From positions 1-64,000 of the forward strand of contig NZ_JACLGO010000026.1 in NCBI RefSeq assembly GCF_014219065.1: a stretch of DNA of 64,000 nucleotides, written 5' to 3'. The position numbers were made by a program, and so were the translations under genes. Origin of the DNA: Halopseudomonas xiamenensis (GTDB taxonomy: Bacteria > Pseudomonadota > Gammaproteobacteria > Pseudomonadales > Pseudomonadaceae). A model generated the notes under the pieces. It had not been told where the DNA came from. It ran no database searches and saw nothing but the letters and a program-made list of their open reading frames with translations. Shown one piece after another: positions 35,355 to 44,889 of this stretch (position 1 is its first letter; each line of letters opens with the position of its first letter).

Positions 35355-36698
35355 TCAGGCTCCTTCAAGCACAGGGGATGCGGTGGGCAGGTCCGGACCG
35401 GACACCTGCCGACGATAGCGGGGGATTGCCAGAGCCAGGCTCAGGCAGGGAAGCACCAGAATGACCATGGTGCTGGCCATCGCATAGCGCAGGGCCTCGG
35501 CGCCGATGGCCAGTTCAAAAAAATCACTGAGTACGCCAACCACCAGCGGGCCGAGGCCGACACCGAGCAGGGTCACGCCCATCAGGAATATGGCGGTGCC
35601 CTGGGCCATCTTCGAGGCCGGGAACAGGTGAGTCATGGCGCCGAAGCAGGGGACCGACCACCAGACACCGAAAAATGCGAAACCCAGGTACAGCAGGAAA
35701 GGCATGGGTACGCTCATCTCGCCCAGGCTGAACACCGCGCCGGCGGGCCACAGGAAAAACAGCAGGCCGAAAGGGATACTCATTGCTGTACCGAACAGCG
35801 CTGTGCCCAGTTGCCAGCCGCTGTCACGTCGCACCAGGCGGTCGGTGGCCCAGCCACAGACCAGGGTGCCGATCACTGACATCAGTCCGCCGCCGACGCC
35901 CAGCAACATGCCGGCTTCGGTCAAGCTCAGACCATGGGAGCGGATCAGGAAACTCGGCGTCCAGGTGCCTACGGCGTAGGCCGCGATGGCGGCGAGGCTG
36001 CCGGCGGCGACGATCAGTGCATAGGAGGGGGTTCTGGCCAGTGACAGGAAGGTTTTCACAAAACTTTCCTGGGACTCCTGCGCCGATGCCAGCTGGTGGC
36101 GCGGCGCACGCACGGTCAGAGCCAGCAACAGACCCAGCAGCACGCCCGGCGCACCGATCAGGATGAACGCCCAGCGCCAGCCGTACATATCGGCGATCCA
36201 GCCGCCCATGCCCAGGCCAAAGACCGCACCGAGCGCCGGGCCCATGAGGAAGACCGCCAACGCCCGGGAGCGGTGGCTGGGAGGATACAGGTCGGCCACC
36301 ATGGCCACCGAGGGTGCCGATCCGCCGGCTTCACCGATCGCCACGCCGATGCGAAACAGCAACAGCATGGCGAAGCTGGTGGCGACCCCGCAGAGCATGG
36401 TCATGGCGCTCCAGGCGATACATGCCAGGGCGATCACCGGCTTGCGTCCGATACGGTCGGAAAGACGCCCCAGCGGCAGGCCGAATACGGTATAGAACAG
36501 CGCGAAAGCCACCCCGGAGAGCAGTCCGATCATGGTGTCGGATACGCCGAACTCCAGCTTGATGGGTTCGATCAGGATCGAGACCAGCAGGCGGTCTATG
36601 TAGTTGAAAATGTAGATCAGCGCCAGCATCAGCAGGGCGTAGTGGGTATGCCAGGTGATTTTGCGCTGGGTAGGGCAAGGGATGGCTGACGAGTTCAC
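35355..36698 (-). CDS. MFS transporter (12 segments)
   Basis: 447 residues from a GTG at 36698 with CGGAG seven bases upstream. N-terminal half has YIFNYIDRLLVSILIEPI and GRLSDRIGRKP between segments 2 and 3, typical of the anion/sugar-acid and aromatic-acid MFS branches. Candidate importer of a steroid acid or related carboxylate. First gene of the operon, two bases upstream of the hydrolase gene, and divergent from the SDR at 36901 with two operator sites between. Confidence 0.85.
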   Translation of the reverse strand: MNSSAIPCPTQRKITWHTHYALLMLALIYIFNYIDRLLVSILIEPIKLEFGVSDTMIGLLSGVAFALFYTVFGLPLGRLSDRIGRKPVIALACIAWSAMTMLCGVATSFAMLLLFRIGVAIGEAGGSAPSVAMVADLYPPSHRSRALAVFLMGPALGAVFGLGMGGWIADMYGWRWAFILIGAPGVLLGLLLALTVRAPRHQLASAQESQESFVKTFLSLARTPSYALIVAAGSLAAIAAYAVGTWTPSFLIRSHGLSLTEAGMLLGVGGGLMSVIGTLVCGWATDRLVRRDSGWQLGTALFGTAMSIPFGLLFFLWPAGAVFSLGEMSVPMPFLLYLGFAFFGVWWSVPCFGAMTHLFPASKMAQGTAIFLMGVTLLGVGLGPLVVGVLSDFFELAIGAEALRYAMASTMVILVLPCLSLALAIPRYRRQVSGPDLPTASPVLEGA

Positions 36699-36757
36699 GG
36701 CATGCTCCGGATTTTATTCTTGGTTGTCCGATCATCCACCGCGCCGGCAAGCCTCAA

Positions 36758-36776
36758 CATCGTCCGTTCAGACCAG
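36758..36776 (-). promoter_or_regulatory. island operator site 4 (leftward)
   Basis: Minus-strand CTGGTCTGAACGGACGATG. A -10-like GATGAT (36736-36731) starts 31.5 bp from the dyad centre. Serves the MFS-hydrolase-reductase operon. Confidence 0.7.
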
Positions 36777-36807
36777 TGTTGGCAGGCGGTCCGGGTGTCC
36801 GGATTGG

Positions 36808-36826
36808 TTAGTCTCAACGGACGATG
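36808..36826 (+). promoter_or_regulatory. island operator site 5 (rightward)
   Basis: TTAGTCTCAACGGACGATG. The -10-like AATCAT (36847-36852) starts 30.5 bp from the centre. Serves the SDR operon from 36901. Together with site 4 it makes a symmetric divergent control region. Confidence 0.75.
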
Positions 36827-36900
36827 TTGGTCGCTGTTCGCGAATGAATCATAGCTGCAACCGTCAATGGGTCGACTGCGATCGGCCAACAGGAGCAGCG

Positions 36901-37635
36901 ATGAAACTCGATAACAAGATTGCCTTTGTGACTGGTGCCGCTCAAGGCATGGGTGCCGCCATTGTCCGCGAATTCGTGGCCCGGGGGGCGCTGGTTTATG
37001 CCGCCGATATCAATGCCGAGGCCATCGAGGCCAGTGTTGCCGAGCTGGGTGACCGGGCCCGGGCGGTGGTGTGCAACGTCATGGACGAAGCCTCGGTGCA
37101 GGCTGCCATGCAGCGTATCAGTGACGAGGCCGGGCGCCTCGACGTACTGGTCAACAATGCCGGTACCGGCTCGGTTGACAGCTTCCTGGACACCCCGGTG
37201 GAAAACTGGGATCGCGTAGTTGGCGTCAACCTCAAGGGCACCTTCCTGTGCGCCCGTGAAGCGGCTCGCCTGATGGTCTCCAAGGAGACTGCCGGCACCA
37301 TCATCAATTTTTCCAGCACCGGTGCGGTTACCGGTGAAGGCCCCAGCCATTACGTGGCCTCCAAGGCCGGCGTCATGGGGCTGACCCGCGCCCTGGCCCG
37401 CGAGCTGGCACCGCAGAAGATTCGCGTCAACACCATTGTCCCCGGTCCCACCGACACGCCGATGATGGCTGGCATTCCCGATGAGTGGATGCAGGCGATG
37501 ATCGCCGCGATTCCCCTGGGTCGACTCTGCCAGCCCGACGAAGTGGCCCGCGTGGCGGCCTTCCTGGCCAGTGACGATGCCAGCTTCATTACCGGCCAGA
37601 ACATCACCGTCAACGGCGGTTCGGCATTCCTCTGA
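36901..37635 (+). CDS. short-chain dehydrogenase/reductase
   Basis: 244 residues with TGAAQGMG, DIN after beta 2 (NAD preference), NNAG, YVASK and NITVNGGSAFL at the C-terminus. First gene of a seven-gene rightward operon. Probably a hydroxysteroid dehydrogenase (3-, 7-, 12- or 17-position) or hydroxyacyl-CoA dehydrogenase; position specificity cannot be read from sequence. Confidence 0.87.
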   Translation: MKLDNKIAFVTGAAQGMGAAIVREFVARGALVYAADINAEAIEASVAELGDRARAVVCNVMDEASVQAAMQRISDEAGRLDVLVNNAGTGSVDSFLDTPVENWDRVVGVNLKGTFLCAREAARLMVSKETAGTIINFSSTGAVTGEGPSHYVASKAGVMGLTRALARELAPQKIRVNTIVPGPTDTPMMAGIPDEWMQAMIAAIPLGRLCQPDEVARVAAFLASDDASFITGQNITVNGGSAFL

Positions 37636-37647
37636 GGGAGAGACATC

Positions 37648-38421
37648 ATGACAGCACGCATGCACAACAAGATCGCCTTCGTTACCGGTGGTGGCTCCGG
37701 AATCGGCGCCGCAACGGCCATCAAGATGGCCGCCGAGGGCGCCACCGTGATCATCTGCGGGCGCAGCGAAGAGCCTTTGCAGAAGGTGGTCGAACAGATC
37801 CGTGCCGCTGGGGGCCAGGCCGACTACCGGGTAGCCGATGTCAGTGACGAGCAGGCCTTCGTCGGCGCCATCAAGTCCGTCGCCACCACTTATGGTCGCC
37901 TGGACATCATGGTCAACAACGCCATGGCCTATACCTGGGGCGGCGTTGACAGCATGAGCACCGAGGACTGGCACGCCAACTTCTCCACCACCGTGGACGG
38001 CACCTTCTGGGGCACCCGTACCGCGATGCAGCTGATGAAGGAGCAGGGCGGCGGGGCCATCGTCAATATCGCCTCGATTTGCGGCCTGTTCGGCACCGCC
38101 TGGATGTCCGGTTACTCCGCGGCTAAGGCGGCGGTAATCAACTTCAGCCGGGCGGTAGCCTCCGAAGGTGCGCCCTACAAGGTGCGCTGCAACGTGGTGA
38201 TACCGGGTGTGGTAGCCACCCCGGCTACCGCCGGCATGCTCGGTGACGACAAGACGCGCAACAACACCGAGAAGCTCATCCCCATGGGCCGGGTCGGCGA
38301 GGCCGGGGAGCTGGCCAATGCGGTGTTCTTCCTCGCCTCCGACGAAGCCTCCTACATCACCGGCGCCAGCCTGAACGTCGATGGTGGTCGCAGCTCGGAT
38401 CTGTACACCGTACTGGAATGA
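37648..38421 (+). CDS. short-chain dehydrogenase/reductase
   Basis: 257 residues with TGGGSGIG, a basic GRSEEP after beta 2 that suggests NADP(H), NNAM (variant of NNAG), YSAAK and LNVDGGRSSD near the end. Twelve bp after the previous SDR, but with opposite apparent cofactor preference, so the two might act as an oxidation/reduction pair that inverts a hydroxyl. That pairing is inference. Confidence 0.87.
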   Translation: MTARMHNKIAFVTGGGSGIGAATAIKMAAEGATVIICGRSEEPLQKVVEQIRAAGGQADYRVADVSDEQAFVGAIKSVATTYGRLDIMVNNAMAYTWGGVDSMSTEDWHANFSTTVDGTFWGTRTAMQLMKEQGGGAIVNIASICGLFGTAWMSGYSAAKAAVINFSRAVASEGAPYKVRCNVVIPGVVATPATAGMLGDDKTRNNTEKLIPMGRVGEAGELANAVFFLASDEASYITGASLNVDGGRSSDLYTVLE

Positions 38422-38471
38422 CCCGCGGGCCTGCGGGCCCGCCTCAGCAGCCAACCTGATAAGGCAATACC

Positions 38472-39101
38472 ATGGATCAGAACACCCTTGCGCAGCGCCT
38501 GGATCGCCTGGAGTCGATCGAGGCTATCCGTCAACTGGCGGGCAAATACTCCCTGTCACTGGACATGCGTGACCTGGATGCCCACGTCAATCTGTTCGCC
38601 CCGGATATCCGTGTAGGCGGTGGCAAGGTCGGTCGCGAACATCTGAAGAGCTGGGTGGACGATACCCTGCGTCACCAGTTCACCGGTACCTCCCATCACC
38701 TGGGCCAGCACATCATCGAGTTCGTCGACGAGGACCATGCCATCGGCGTGGTGTATTCGAAGAACGAGCATGAAACCGGCGCCGAGTGGGTGATCATGCA
38801 GATGCTCTACTGGGACGATTACGAGCGCATCGATGGCCAGTGGTTGTTCCGCCGCCGGCTGCCCTGCTACTGGTACGCCACCGACCTGAACAAGCCGCCG
38901 ATCGGCGACATGAAGATGCGCTGGCCGGGGCGTGAACCCTACAACGGCACCTTCCATGCGCTGTTTCCCTCCTGGCAGCAGTTCTGGGCCGGCGCGCCTG
39001 ATCATGAGGCGTTGCCGCAGGTAGCTGAGCCGGCACCGGTCGAACATTTCCTGCGGCGCATGCGGGCTGATACCCCCGCGCCGAAGATCCGTGTTCGCTG
39101 A
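38472..39101 (+). CDS. SnoaL/NTF2-like protein, longer form
   Basis: 209 residues. N-terminal segment RLESIEAIRQLAGKYSLSLDMRDLD with HIIEFVDEDHAIGVVYSKNEHE matches the SnoaL-like/bile-acid dehydratase group, with a 60-residue C-terminal extension. Related folds include the 7-alpha-dehydratase BaiE, so water elimination from a hydroxysteroid is a possible reaction. Not closely similar to the 151-residue pair at 22.8 and 24.6 kb. Confidence 0.82.
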   Translation: MDQNTLAQRLDRLESIEAIRQLAGKYSLSLDMRDLDAHVNLFAPDIRVGGGKVGREHLKSWVDDTLRHQFTGTSHHLGQHIIEFVDEDHAIGVVYSKNEHETGAEWVIMQMLYWDDYERIDGQWLFRRRLPCYWYATDLNKPPIGDMKMRWPGREPYNGTFHALFPSWQQFWAGAPDHEALPQVAEPAPVEHFLRRMRADTPAPKIRVR

Positions 39102-39113
39102 GGGGGAGGGCAT

Positions 39114-40199
39114 ATGAATCCATTGCTGCAAGCCGCCCGCTTCGGTGAGCTGACGCTGACCAACCGCATCGTCATGGCACCGATGACCCGCAGCCGGGCT
39201 GATGACGCCGCTGTGCCGACCCCGGTGATGGTCGATTATTACGCCCAGCGCGCCTCGGCCGGGCTGATCGTCGCCGAGGGCACCTCGCCATCGGCCGACG
39301 GCCTGGGCTATTGCCGCACGCCAGCGATCTACAACCAACAGCAGATCGATGCCTGGCGCCAGGTCACCGAGGCAGTACATGCCGCCGGTGGCCAGATAGT
39401 GCTGCAGCTGATGCACTGCGGCCGCGTGGCCACCCGGCACAACAAGCCCGGCGGCAGTCGCACGGTGGCGCCATCGGCAGTACGTGCCGAGGTGCAATTG
39501 TTCACCGACGTGGTGGGCATGGCCGATACCGAGCAGCCCGAGGCCCTGAGCCGCGAGGAGATCCGCCAGATCATCGGCGAGTATCGCCAGGCCGCGTTGA
39601 ACGCCCGTGAGGCCGGTTTCGATGGGGTCGAGCTGCATTGCACCAGCGGCTACCTGCCCATGCAGTTCATGTCGCAGAACGCCAACCAGCGTACCGATGA
39701 ATATGGTGGCCGCGCCGACAACCGGGTGCGCTTTGCCCTGGAAGTGCTGCAGGCCATGGCCGAGGCCATCGGTCCGGGGCGGGTCGGTGTGCGCTTCTGC
39801 CCCGGCAACAAGTTCAACGATATCGCTGACAGTGATCCGGCAGCCACCTTCGATGCGCTGCTGCGCGGGCTGCAAGGGTTGAACCTGGCGTATCTGCACA
39901 TCATGCGTGCGCATACCCGCAAGGTGGATGCGTTCGCCCAGGCCCGTGCCCAGTTCAGCGGGCCACTGATCGTCAATGATGGTTTCGAACCCGACAGCGC
40001 CGAACAGATGGTCGCCGACGGGCTGGCCGACGCGGTTTCCTTTGGCCGCCACTTCATTGCCAACCCGGACCTGGTGGTGCGCATCGATGGGCAACTGCCG
40101 CTGGCCGAGTTCGACCGTCACACCCTGTATTCCCCTGGGCCCGCCGGATACAGCGATTACCCCACGGCAGACGCACGCTCTCTGGAGGAGTTGTCATGA
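39114..40199 (+). CDS. old yellow enzyme-type ene-reductase with altered active site
   Basis: 361 residues, FMN barrel of the NemA/OYE group (IVMAPMTRSRA, EYGG.ADNRVRF, GRHFIANPDLV). The substrate-binding pair, normally HxxN or HxxH, reads HCTS (VELHCTSGYLPMQF), and the QLWHxGR motif reads QLMHCGR. The second anchor is therefore Ser, so the enzyme may not be a standard enone reductase. Overlaps the next gene by four bases. Confidence 0.85.
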   Translation: MNPLLQAARFGELTLTNRIVMAPMTRSRADDAAVPTPVMVDYYAQRASAGLIVAEGTSPSADGLGYCRTPAIYNQQQIDAWRQVTEAVHAAGGQIVLQLMHCGRVATRHNKPGGSRTVAPSAVRAEVQLFTDVVGMADTEQPEALSREEIRQIIGEYRQAALNAREAGFDGVELHCTSGYLPMQFMSQNANQRTDEYGGRADNRVRFALEVLQAMAEAIGPGRVGVRFCPGNKFNDIADSDPAATFDALLRGLQGLNLAYLHIMRAHTRKVDAFAQARAQFSGPLIVNDGFEPDSAEQMVADGLADAVSFGRHFIANPDLVVRIDGQLPLAEFDRHTLYSPGPAGYSDYPTADARSLEELS

Positions 40200-42052
40200 G
40201 CACATCCCTGGCACAACAAGAACAAGCCACCATCGATAGCCTGCCCAGCCGGGAGCAGACCCAGGCCAAGCTGGACCTGCGCTCGGTGGCAGCCAGCCGT
40301 ATCAAGCCACTGCAGAACTATACCCTGGCCGATCGCCTGGAAACCCAGGCGGACCGCTTTGGCGAGCGGGATTTCCTGGTCTACGGTGGGCAGCGCTTCA
40401 GCTACCGCGAGGTGGACGAGCGCGCCAACCAGTACGCCAATACCTTCCTGGCCCGGGGCATCCAGCCTGGCGACGTCTGCGCCATGGCCATGGAGAACCG
40501 TCCGGACTTCTTCTTCTGCTGGTTTGGCCTGACCAAGATCGGTGCCGTCACCGCTTTTCTCAACTATCACCTGACCGGCCGTGCCCTGGTGCACGCGCTG
40601 CAGTCCACTGCTGCCCGGGCGGTGGTGATTGGCGAGGAGTGCCTGGGCGGTTTTCTCGATACCGAACAGACCGCCGATTACCCGCGCTGGCTGGTCAGTG
40701 ATGCGGAAAAGCCGGTGCAGCGCGATACGCTGCCGGCCAGCCTGGACCAGCAGTTCACCGACCAGGTCCATGCCGCCTCGCGTGAACGCCCCGATGCCGC
40801 GCTGCGTGCCGGCATCAAGGCCGAGGATGACATGCTGTACATCTTCACCTCGGGTACCACCGGTTTGCCCAAGGCGGCGAAATACAGCCATATGCGCTGG
40901 ATGACCTCGGGCGATGTCATGGAGGTGACCCTGGAGGTCTCTCCCGAGGACGTCTTCTATTGCTGCCTGCCGCTGTACCACGGTGCCGCGGCTACCTCGG
41001 TGACCTCTACCGCGCTGGCTGCCGGTGCATCGATCGTGTTCCGTCGCAAGTTCAGCGCCAGCCAGTTCTGGCAGGATATCCGCCAGCACCGGGTGAGCAT
41101 CTTCCAGTACATCGGCGAGATCTGCCGCTACCTGCTGAACAAGCCGGCCCAGCCCGACGACCGCGAGCATGGTCTGCGCTGCATGCTCGGCGCCGGACTG
41201 AGCAAGGATGTGTGGAGCCGCTGGGTCGAACGTTTCGGCGAGCTGGACGTGTTCGAGGGCTGGGGCGCCACCGAGGCCAATGCCGCGGTGCTCAACGTCG
41301 ACAACCGTGTCGGTTCCTGCGGCCGGGTGCCGTTCTGGGACAAGACCAATCTGCGCCTGCTCAGGTACGACACCGCCACCCAGACCCACCTGCGTGATGC
41401 CGAGGGTCGCTACATCCACTGCCAGCCGGGTGAAGTCGGTGAGGCGGTGGGCATGATCATCAACCTGCCGGACATCGGTGCCGGGCGTTTCGAGGGCTAT
41501 ACCTCGGCCGAGGCCACCGAAAGCAAGATACTGCGCAACGTGTTCAGCGACGGTGATGCCTGGTGGGCCTCCGGTGACCTGCTGCGTTACGACGAGGACG
41601 GCTACTGCTACTTCATCGACCGGATCGGCGACACCTTCCGCTGGAAGAGCGAGAACGTCTCGACCCTGGAAGTCGCCGATGCCCTGGGCGACTTCCCCGG
41701 CCTGGAACTGATCAACATCTATGGCGTACGGGTGCCACAGCATGAAGGCCGTGCCGGCATGGCCGCGGTCTTGATGCAGCCGGGCCGCAGCTTCGATCCA
41801 CGGGCCTTCTTCGAGTTCGCCGTGGACCGCCTGCCGCACTATGCCGTGCCGGTGTTCGTACGGGTATCGGCCATGGCGGATATGACCAGCACCTTCAAGC
41901 TGCGCAAGATCGACCTGCAGCGCCAGGGCTACAACCCCGAGCTGTTCGACGATCCGCTGTTCATCAAGGACGACCAGGCCGGCAGCTATGTACCGTTCAC
42001 TGCCGAGGCGCTGGCCCGGGCTGGCCTGCCTGCATTCGCCGGAGAGGCCTGA
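40196..42052 (+). CDS. FATP/FadD6-like acyl-CoA synthetase, steroid or bile acid candidate
   Basis: 618 residues. Adenylation motif YIFTSGTTGLPKAAKYSH, PLYHGAAATS, FEGWGATEANAA, and the VLACS signature near SGDLLRYDEDGYCYFIDRIGDTFRWKSENVSTLEV. The FATP branch includes mammalian bile acyl-CoA synthetase and pseudomonad steroid ligases (Std type). Probably activates a C-24 or C-22 steroid side chain. Coupled by four-base overlap to the OYE before it and by one base to the gene after it. Confidence 0.88.
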   Translation: MSTSLAQQEQATIDSLPSREQTQAKLDLRSVAASRIKPLQNYTLADRLETQADRFGERDFLVYGGQRFSYREVDERANQYANTFLARGIQPGDVCAMAMENRPDFFFCWFGLTKIGAVTAFLNYHLTGRALVHALQSTAARAVVIGEECLGGFLDTEQTADYPRWLVSDAEKPVQRDTLPASLDQQFTDQVHAASRERPDAALRAGIKAEDDMLYIFTSGTTGLPKAAKYSHMRWMTSGDVMEVTLEVSPEDVFYCCLPLYHGAAATSVTSTALAAGASIVFRRKFSASQFWQDIRQHRVSIFQYIGEICRYLLNKPAQPDDREHGLRCMLGAGLSKDVWSRWVERFGELDVFEGWGATEANAAVLNVDNRVGSCGRVPFWDKTNLRLLRYDTATQTHLRDAEGRYIHCQPGEVGEAVGMIINLPDIGAGRFEGYTSAEATESKILRNVFSDGDAWWASGDLLRYDEDGYCYFIDRIGDTFRWKSENVSTLEVADALGDFPGLELINIYGVRVPQHEGRAGMAAVLMQPGRSFDPRAFFEFAVDRLPHYAVPVFVRVSAMADMTSTFKLRKIDLQRQGYNPELFDDPLFIKDDQAGSYVPFTAEALARAGLPAFAGEA

Positions 42053-43146
42053 TGAGCGGCCTGGGCCTGCACGAGCGCGAGGTCAGGGACAGCCTGAGCT
42101 TTCCCTGGGCCGAACCACCGCAACCGGGCCACACGCTGGAAGTGGCCCCGGGAGTATTGTGGCTGCGCATGCCGCTGCCATTCGGCCTGGATCACATCAA
42201 CCTCTACCTGCTGCGCCATGAGCACGGCTGGGTAGTGGTGGACACCGGCCTGAACACGCCACAGAGCCGTGAAGTGTGGGAAAGGGTATTTGGCGAGGTA
42301 TTCGCCGGCGCGCCGGTGCTGGCGGTGATCGTCACCCATTGCCATTACGACCACAGCGGCCTGCTCGGTTGGCTGGTGGATCGCTTCCAGTGTCCGGCCT
42401 ACATGAGCTTTGGTGAATACCAGGCGCTGTTCGTTGCTCTGCCCAAGGGCGATGAGCCGAACTGGGCGTTTTCCCAGTTCTTCCAACGTTGCGGGCTGCA
42501 GCAGGAGCAGGTGGAAGCCTTCCGCCCGATGCTCAGCCAGATGGCCTATGACATCGACGCGCCTACCAGTTTTCGTCGGTTGCGGGAGAACGACCGACTG
42601 AGGATCGGCCAGCGCTGCTGGCGGGTAGTCATCGGTTCGGGGCACTCCCCCGAGCATGTATGCCTGTACAGCGAAGATGACCAGTTGCTGATCGCCGGTG
42701 ACCAGATCCTGCCGCGCATTACCTCCAGTGTCTGCATCACCGTCACCGAGCCGGAAGCCAATCCACTGGGCGATTGGCTGGCCTCGTTGCGGCGCTTTCG
42801 CAACCTGTCCGACGGGGTGCTGGTATTACCAGCCCATGAGCGGCCATTCCATGGCCTGCATCACCGCATCGGGCAGTTGCAGCAGCACCACGATGCCCAT
42901 CTGGAGGCGCTGGTCTCGGCGCTGGAAGGTGGGGCCCAGACCGTTGCCGAGCTATGCCCGATTCTGTTCCCGCGGATTCGCGGGAGTTTCGACTTGTTGA
43001 TGGCCATGGGCGAGACCCTGGCCCACATCAATTTCCTCAGGGACGAGGGAGTACTGACCCGCACCCTGGATGGCGAAGCCTGGCGCTTCAGTCTGTCCAG
43101 CAGTGGGGGGCGGACGTTTGTAGCAGCTGAAGACATACATGTTTAA
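42052..43146 (+). CDS. metallo-beta-lactamase-fold hydrolase
   Basis: 364 residues with THCHYDHSG (HxHxDH), SGHSPEH and further His for two metals, plus a C-terminal helical region. RNase-like or other nucleic-acid roles are unlikely in this position. A thioesterase or lactonase acting on a CoA ester or lactone of the pathway fits the neighbours. Overlaps the CoA ligase stop by one base. Confidence 0.82.
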   Translation: MSGLGLHEREVRDSLSFPWAEPPQPGHTLEVAPGVLWLRMPLPFGLDHINLYLLRHEHGWVVVDTGLNTPQSREVWERVFGEVFAGAPVLAVIVTHCHYDHSGLLGWLVDRFQCPAYMSFGEYQALFVALPKGDEPNWAFSQFFQRCGLQQEQVEAFRPMLSQMAYDIDAPTSFRRLRENDRLRIGQRCWRVVIGSGHSPEHVCLYSEDDQLLIAGDQILPRITSSVCITVTEPEANPLGDWLASLRRFRNLSDGVLVLPAHERPFHGLHHRIGQLQQHHDAHLEALVSALEGGAQTVAELCPILFPRIRGSFDLLMAMGETLAHINFLRDEGVLTRTLDGEAWRFSLSSSGGRTFVAAEDIHV

Positions 43147-43189
43147 CAAAACAACAGGCAAGTTGTTTCACCTGAATCCAGGAGTAGTT

Positions 43190-44770
43190 ATGAAAAACAA
43201 TAACAAGAAGATCATGCAGCGGAGCTCGACAGGGTTTGCGGTCGCCTCACTGGCCATCGCCATCGCCGCATTCTCTTCCCATGACGTACAGGCCGGCGAA
43301 ACCTTCCGTTTCGACAATGGAGCAACCCTCGACTGGTCGGTGACCACCAGCTACGGCATCGGTATTCGCATGAAGAATGCCGACTCCAAGCTGCTGGATG
43401 GCCAGGCCAACGGTGATGATGGCAACCGCAACTTCGATCGTCATTCTCTGACTACCCACCGGGCTACCGCCCTGGGTGAGTTGATCCTGCGCAAGGACAA
43501 CTGGGGTGCGGTATTGCGTGGCAGTACCTTCTACGATGACGTCTATCACAGCAAGAACGACAACGACTCGCCCGGTACGGTCAACAAGGACGGCGAGCAC
43601 GACCGTTTCACCAGCGACGCGAAGAAATACTCCGGTGGCCGCAGCCGCTTCCTGGATGCCTATGTATTCGGTGATTTCGATCTGCCCAACCGCCAGCGCC
43701 TGGGTCTCAAGGCCGGTCGGCACATGGTGGCCTGGGGTGAGGGGTTGTTCTATCCCGGGGTGAACGGGGTGCAGGGGCCGGTCAACGTGGTCAACTCCGG
43801 CCAGCCGGGGATCGAGGTCAAGGACATCATGTTGCCGGTTGGCCAGGTATCGGCCAGCTGGGAAGTCAACCCGGACTTCGGCCTGTCCGCCTACGTGCAG
43901 TACGAGTGGAAGGGCAACGAGCTGAATCCGGTGGGTTCCTTCCTGTCGACTTCGGATGTGACCGGGCCGGGGCGGGAGTTCATGATTCTGGGGCCGGGTT
44001 TCAATGCGGCCTATGCTGGCACCAACGAGCCGCGTGATAGCGGACAATACGGGATCCGCGCCATGTACCGGCCGGCCCTGTCCACCGAGCTGGGCTTTTT
44101 CCATGTGCGTTACCATGATCGCAACCCGGCTGGGGTGACCATTGCACCGGACTTCCAGAGCTATGAGATCGATTATTTCGAGGATATCAAGCTCACTGGT
44201 ATGAGCTTCTCCACCAGCATGGGTGATACCCAGGTGGGTGGCGAATGGTCCTACCGCACCGGTGCCCCGGTCATGCTGGCCAACAACGCTGGCACCACTA
44301 CCGGCTCCGGCCAGCAGATGCAGCTGAGCTTCATTCGCGCATTTGGCGACATGCCCTGGGCCAGTTCCACCACTGTGATGGGTGAAGTGGTACATGTGCG
44401 TGCCGATGATGTGGACAAGATCGGCAACAACGATGACTACACCTACAAGACCGCCACCGGATGGCAGACCAAGACTGCCACAGCCTATACCCTGCAGGCG
44501 GTGTTGTCCTACCCCGGCATCTTCTCCGGCTGGGACCTGAACGTGCCGGTGAACTGGTCGCATGTGGTGGAGGGCAACACACCGCTCAAGGGCACCATTT
44601 CGGCGGGCCAGGGTGACAAGCGCATGTCACTGGGGGCGACCTTCAAGTACCTGGGCAACCTGGAGCTGAATACCACCTACACGGCCTATCTGTCTTCGGC
44701 TGATCCGGCTCGCAACCGCGTGCTGTCTGACCGCGACTACCTGACGTTCTCGGCCAAGTATTCCTTCTGA
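43190..44770 (+). CDS. DUF1302 outer-membrane protein
   Basis: 526 residues from the ATG at 43190 (CAGGAG upstream). Cleavable signal peptide with a site after HDVQA near residue 35, then a beta-rich sequence ending in an aromatic residue (LTFSAKYSF), as outer membrane barrels do. DUF1302 proteins accompany DUF1329 proteins in hydrophobic substrate catabolism in pseudomonads. Likely an outer-membrane channel or surface component for steroids. Confidence 0.87.
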   Translation: MKNNNKKIMQRSSTGFAVASLAIAIAAFSSHDVQAGETFRFDNGATLDWSVTTSYGIGIRMKNADSKLLDGQANGDDGNRNFDRHSLTTHRATALGELILRKDNWGAVLRGSTFYDDVYHSKNDNDSPGTVNKDGEHDRFTSDAKKYSGGRSRFLDAYVFGDFDLPNRQRLGLKAGRHMVAWGEGLFYPGVNGVQGPVNVVNSGQPGIEVKDIMLPVGQVSASWEVNPDFGLSAYVQYEWKGNELNPVGSFLSTSDVTGPGREFMILGPGFNAAYAGTNEPRDSGQYGIRAMYRPALSTELGFFHVRYHDRNPAGVTIAPDFQSYEIDYFEDIKLTGMSFSTSMGDTQVGGEWSYRTGAPVMLANNAGTTTGSGQQMQLSFIRAFGDMPWASSTTVMGEVVHVRADDVDKIGNNDDYTYKTATGWQTKTATAYTLQAVLSYPGIFSGWDLNVPVNWSHVVEGNTPLKGTISAGQGDKRMSLGATFKYLGNLELNTTYTAYLSSADPARNRVLSDRDYLTFSAKYSF

Positions 44771-44809
44771 AAATGAATAGCCAAGCGACTTTCGATGCCC
44801 GTCAGCGTT

Positions 44810-44828
44810 TTAGTCTGATCAGACGATG
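44810..44828 (+). promoter_or_regulatory. island operator site 6
   Basis: TTAGTCTGATCAGACGATG, with perfect inner palindrome GTCTGATCAGAC. The -10-like AATAAT (44848-44853) starts 29.5 bp from the centre. Gives the DUF1329 gene its own promoter, independent of the operon before it. Confidence 0.78.
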
Positions 44829-44889
44829 AGCCTGCAGCTGACGACGCAATAATGGATTGAAAGTCGCGTATACCCTGTGGAGAAGAATA

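Noticed and set aside
36814-38454. 546-codon minus-strand frame opposite the two SDR genes
   Set aside because: Crosses both SDR genes and the operator region; low-complexity Gly/His composition.
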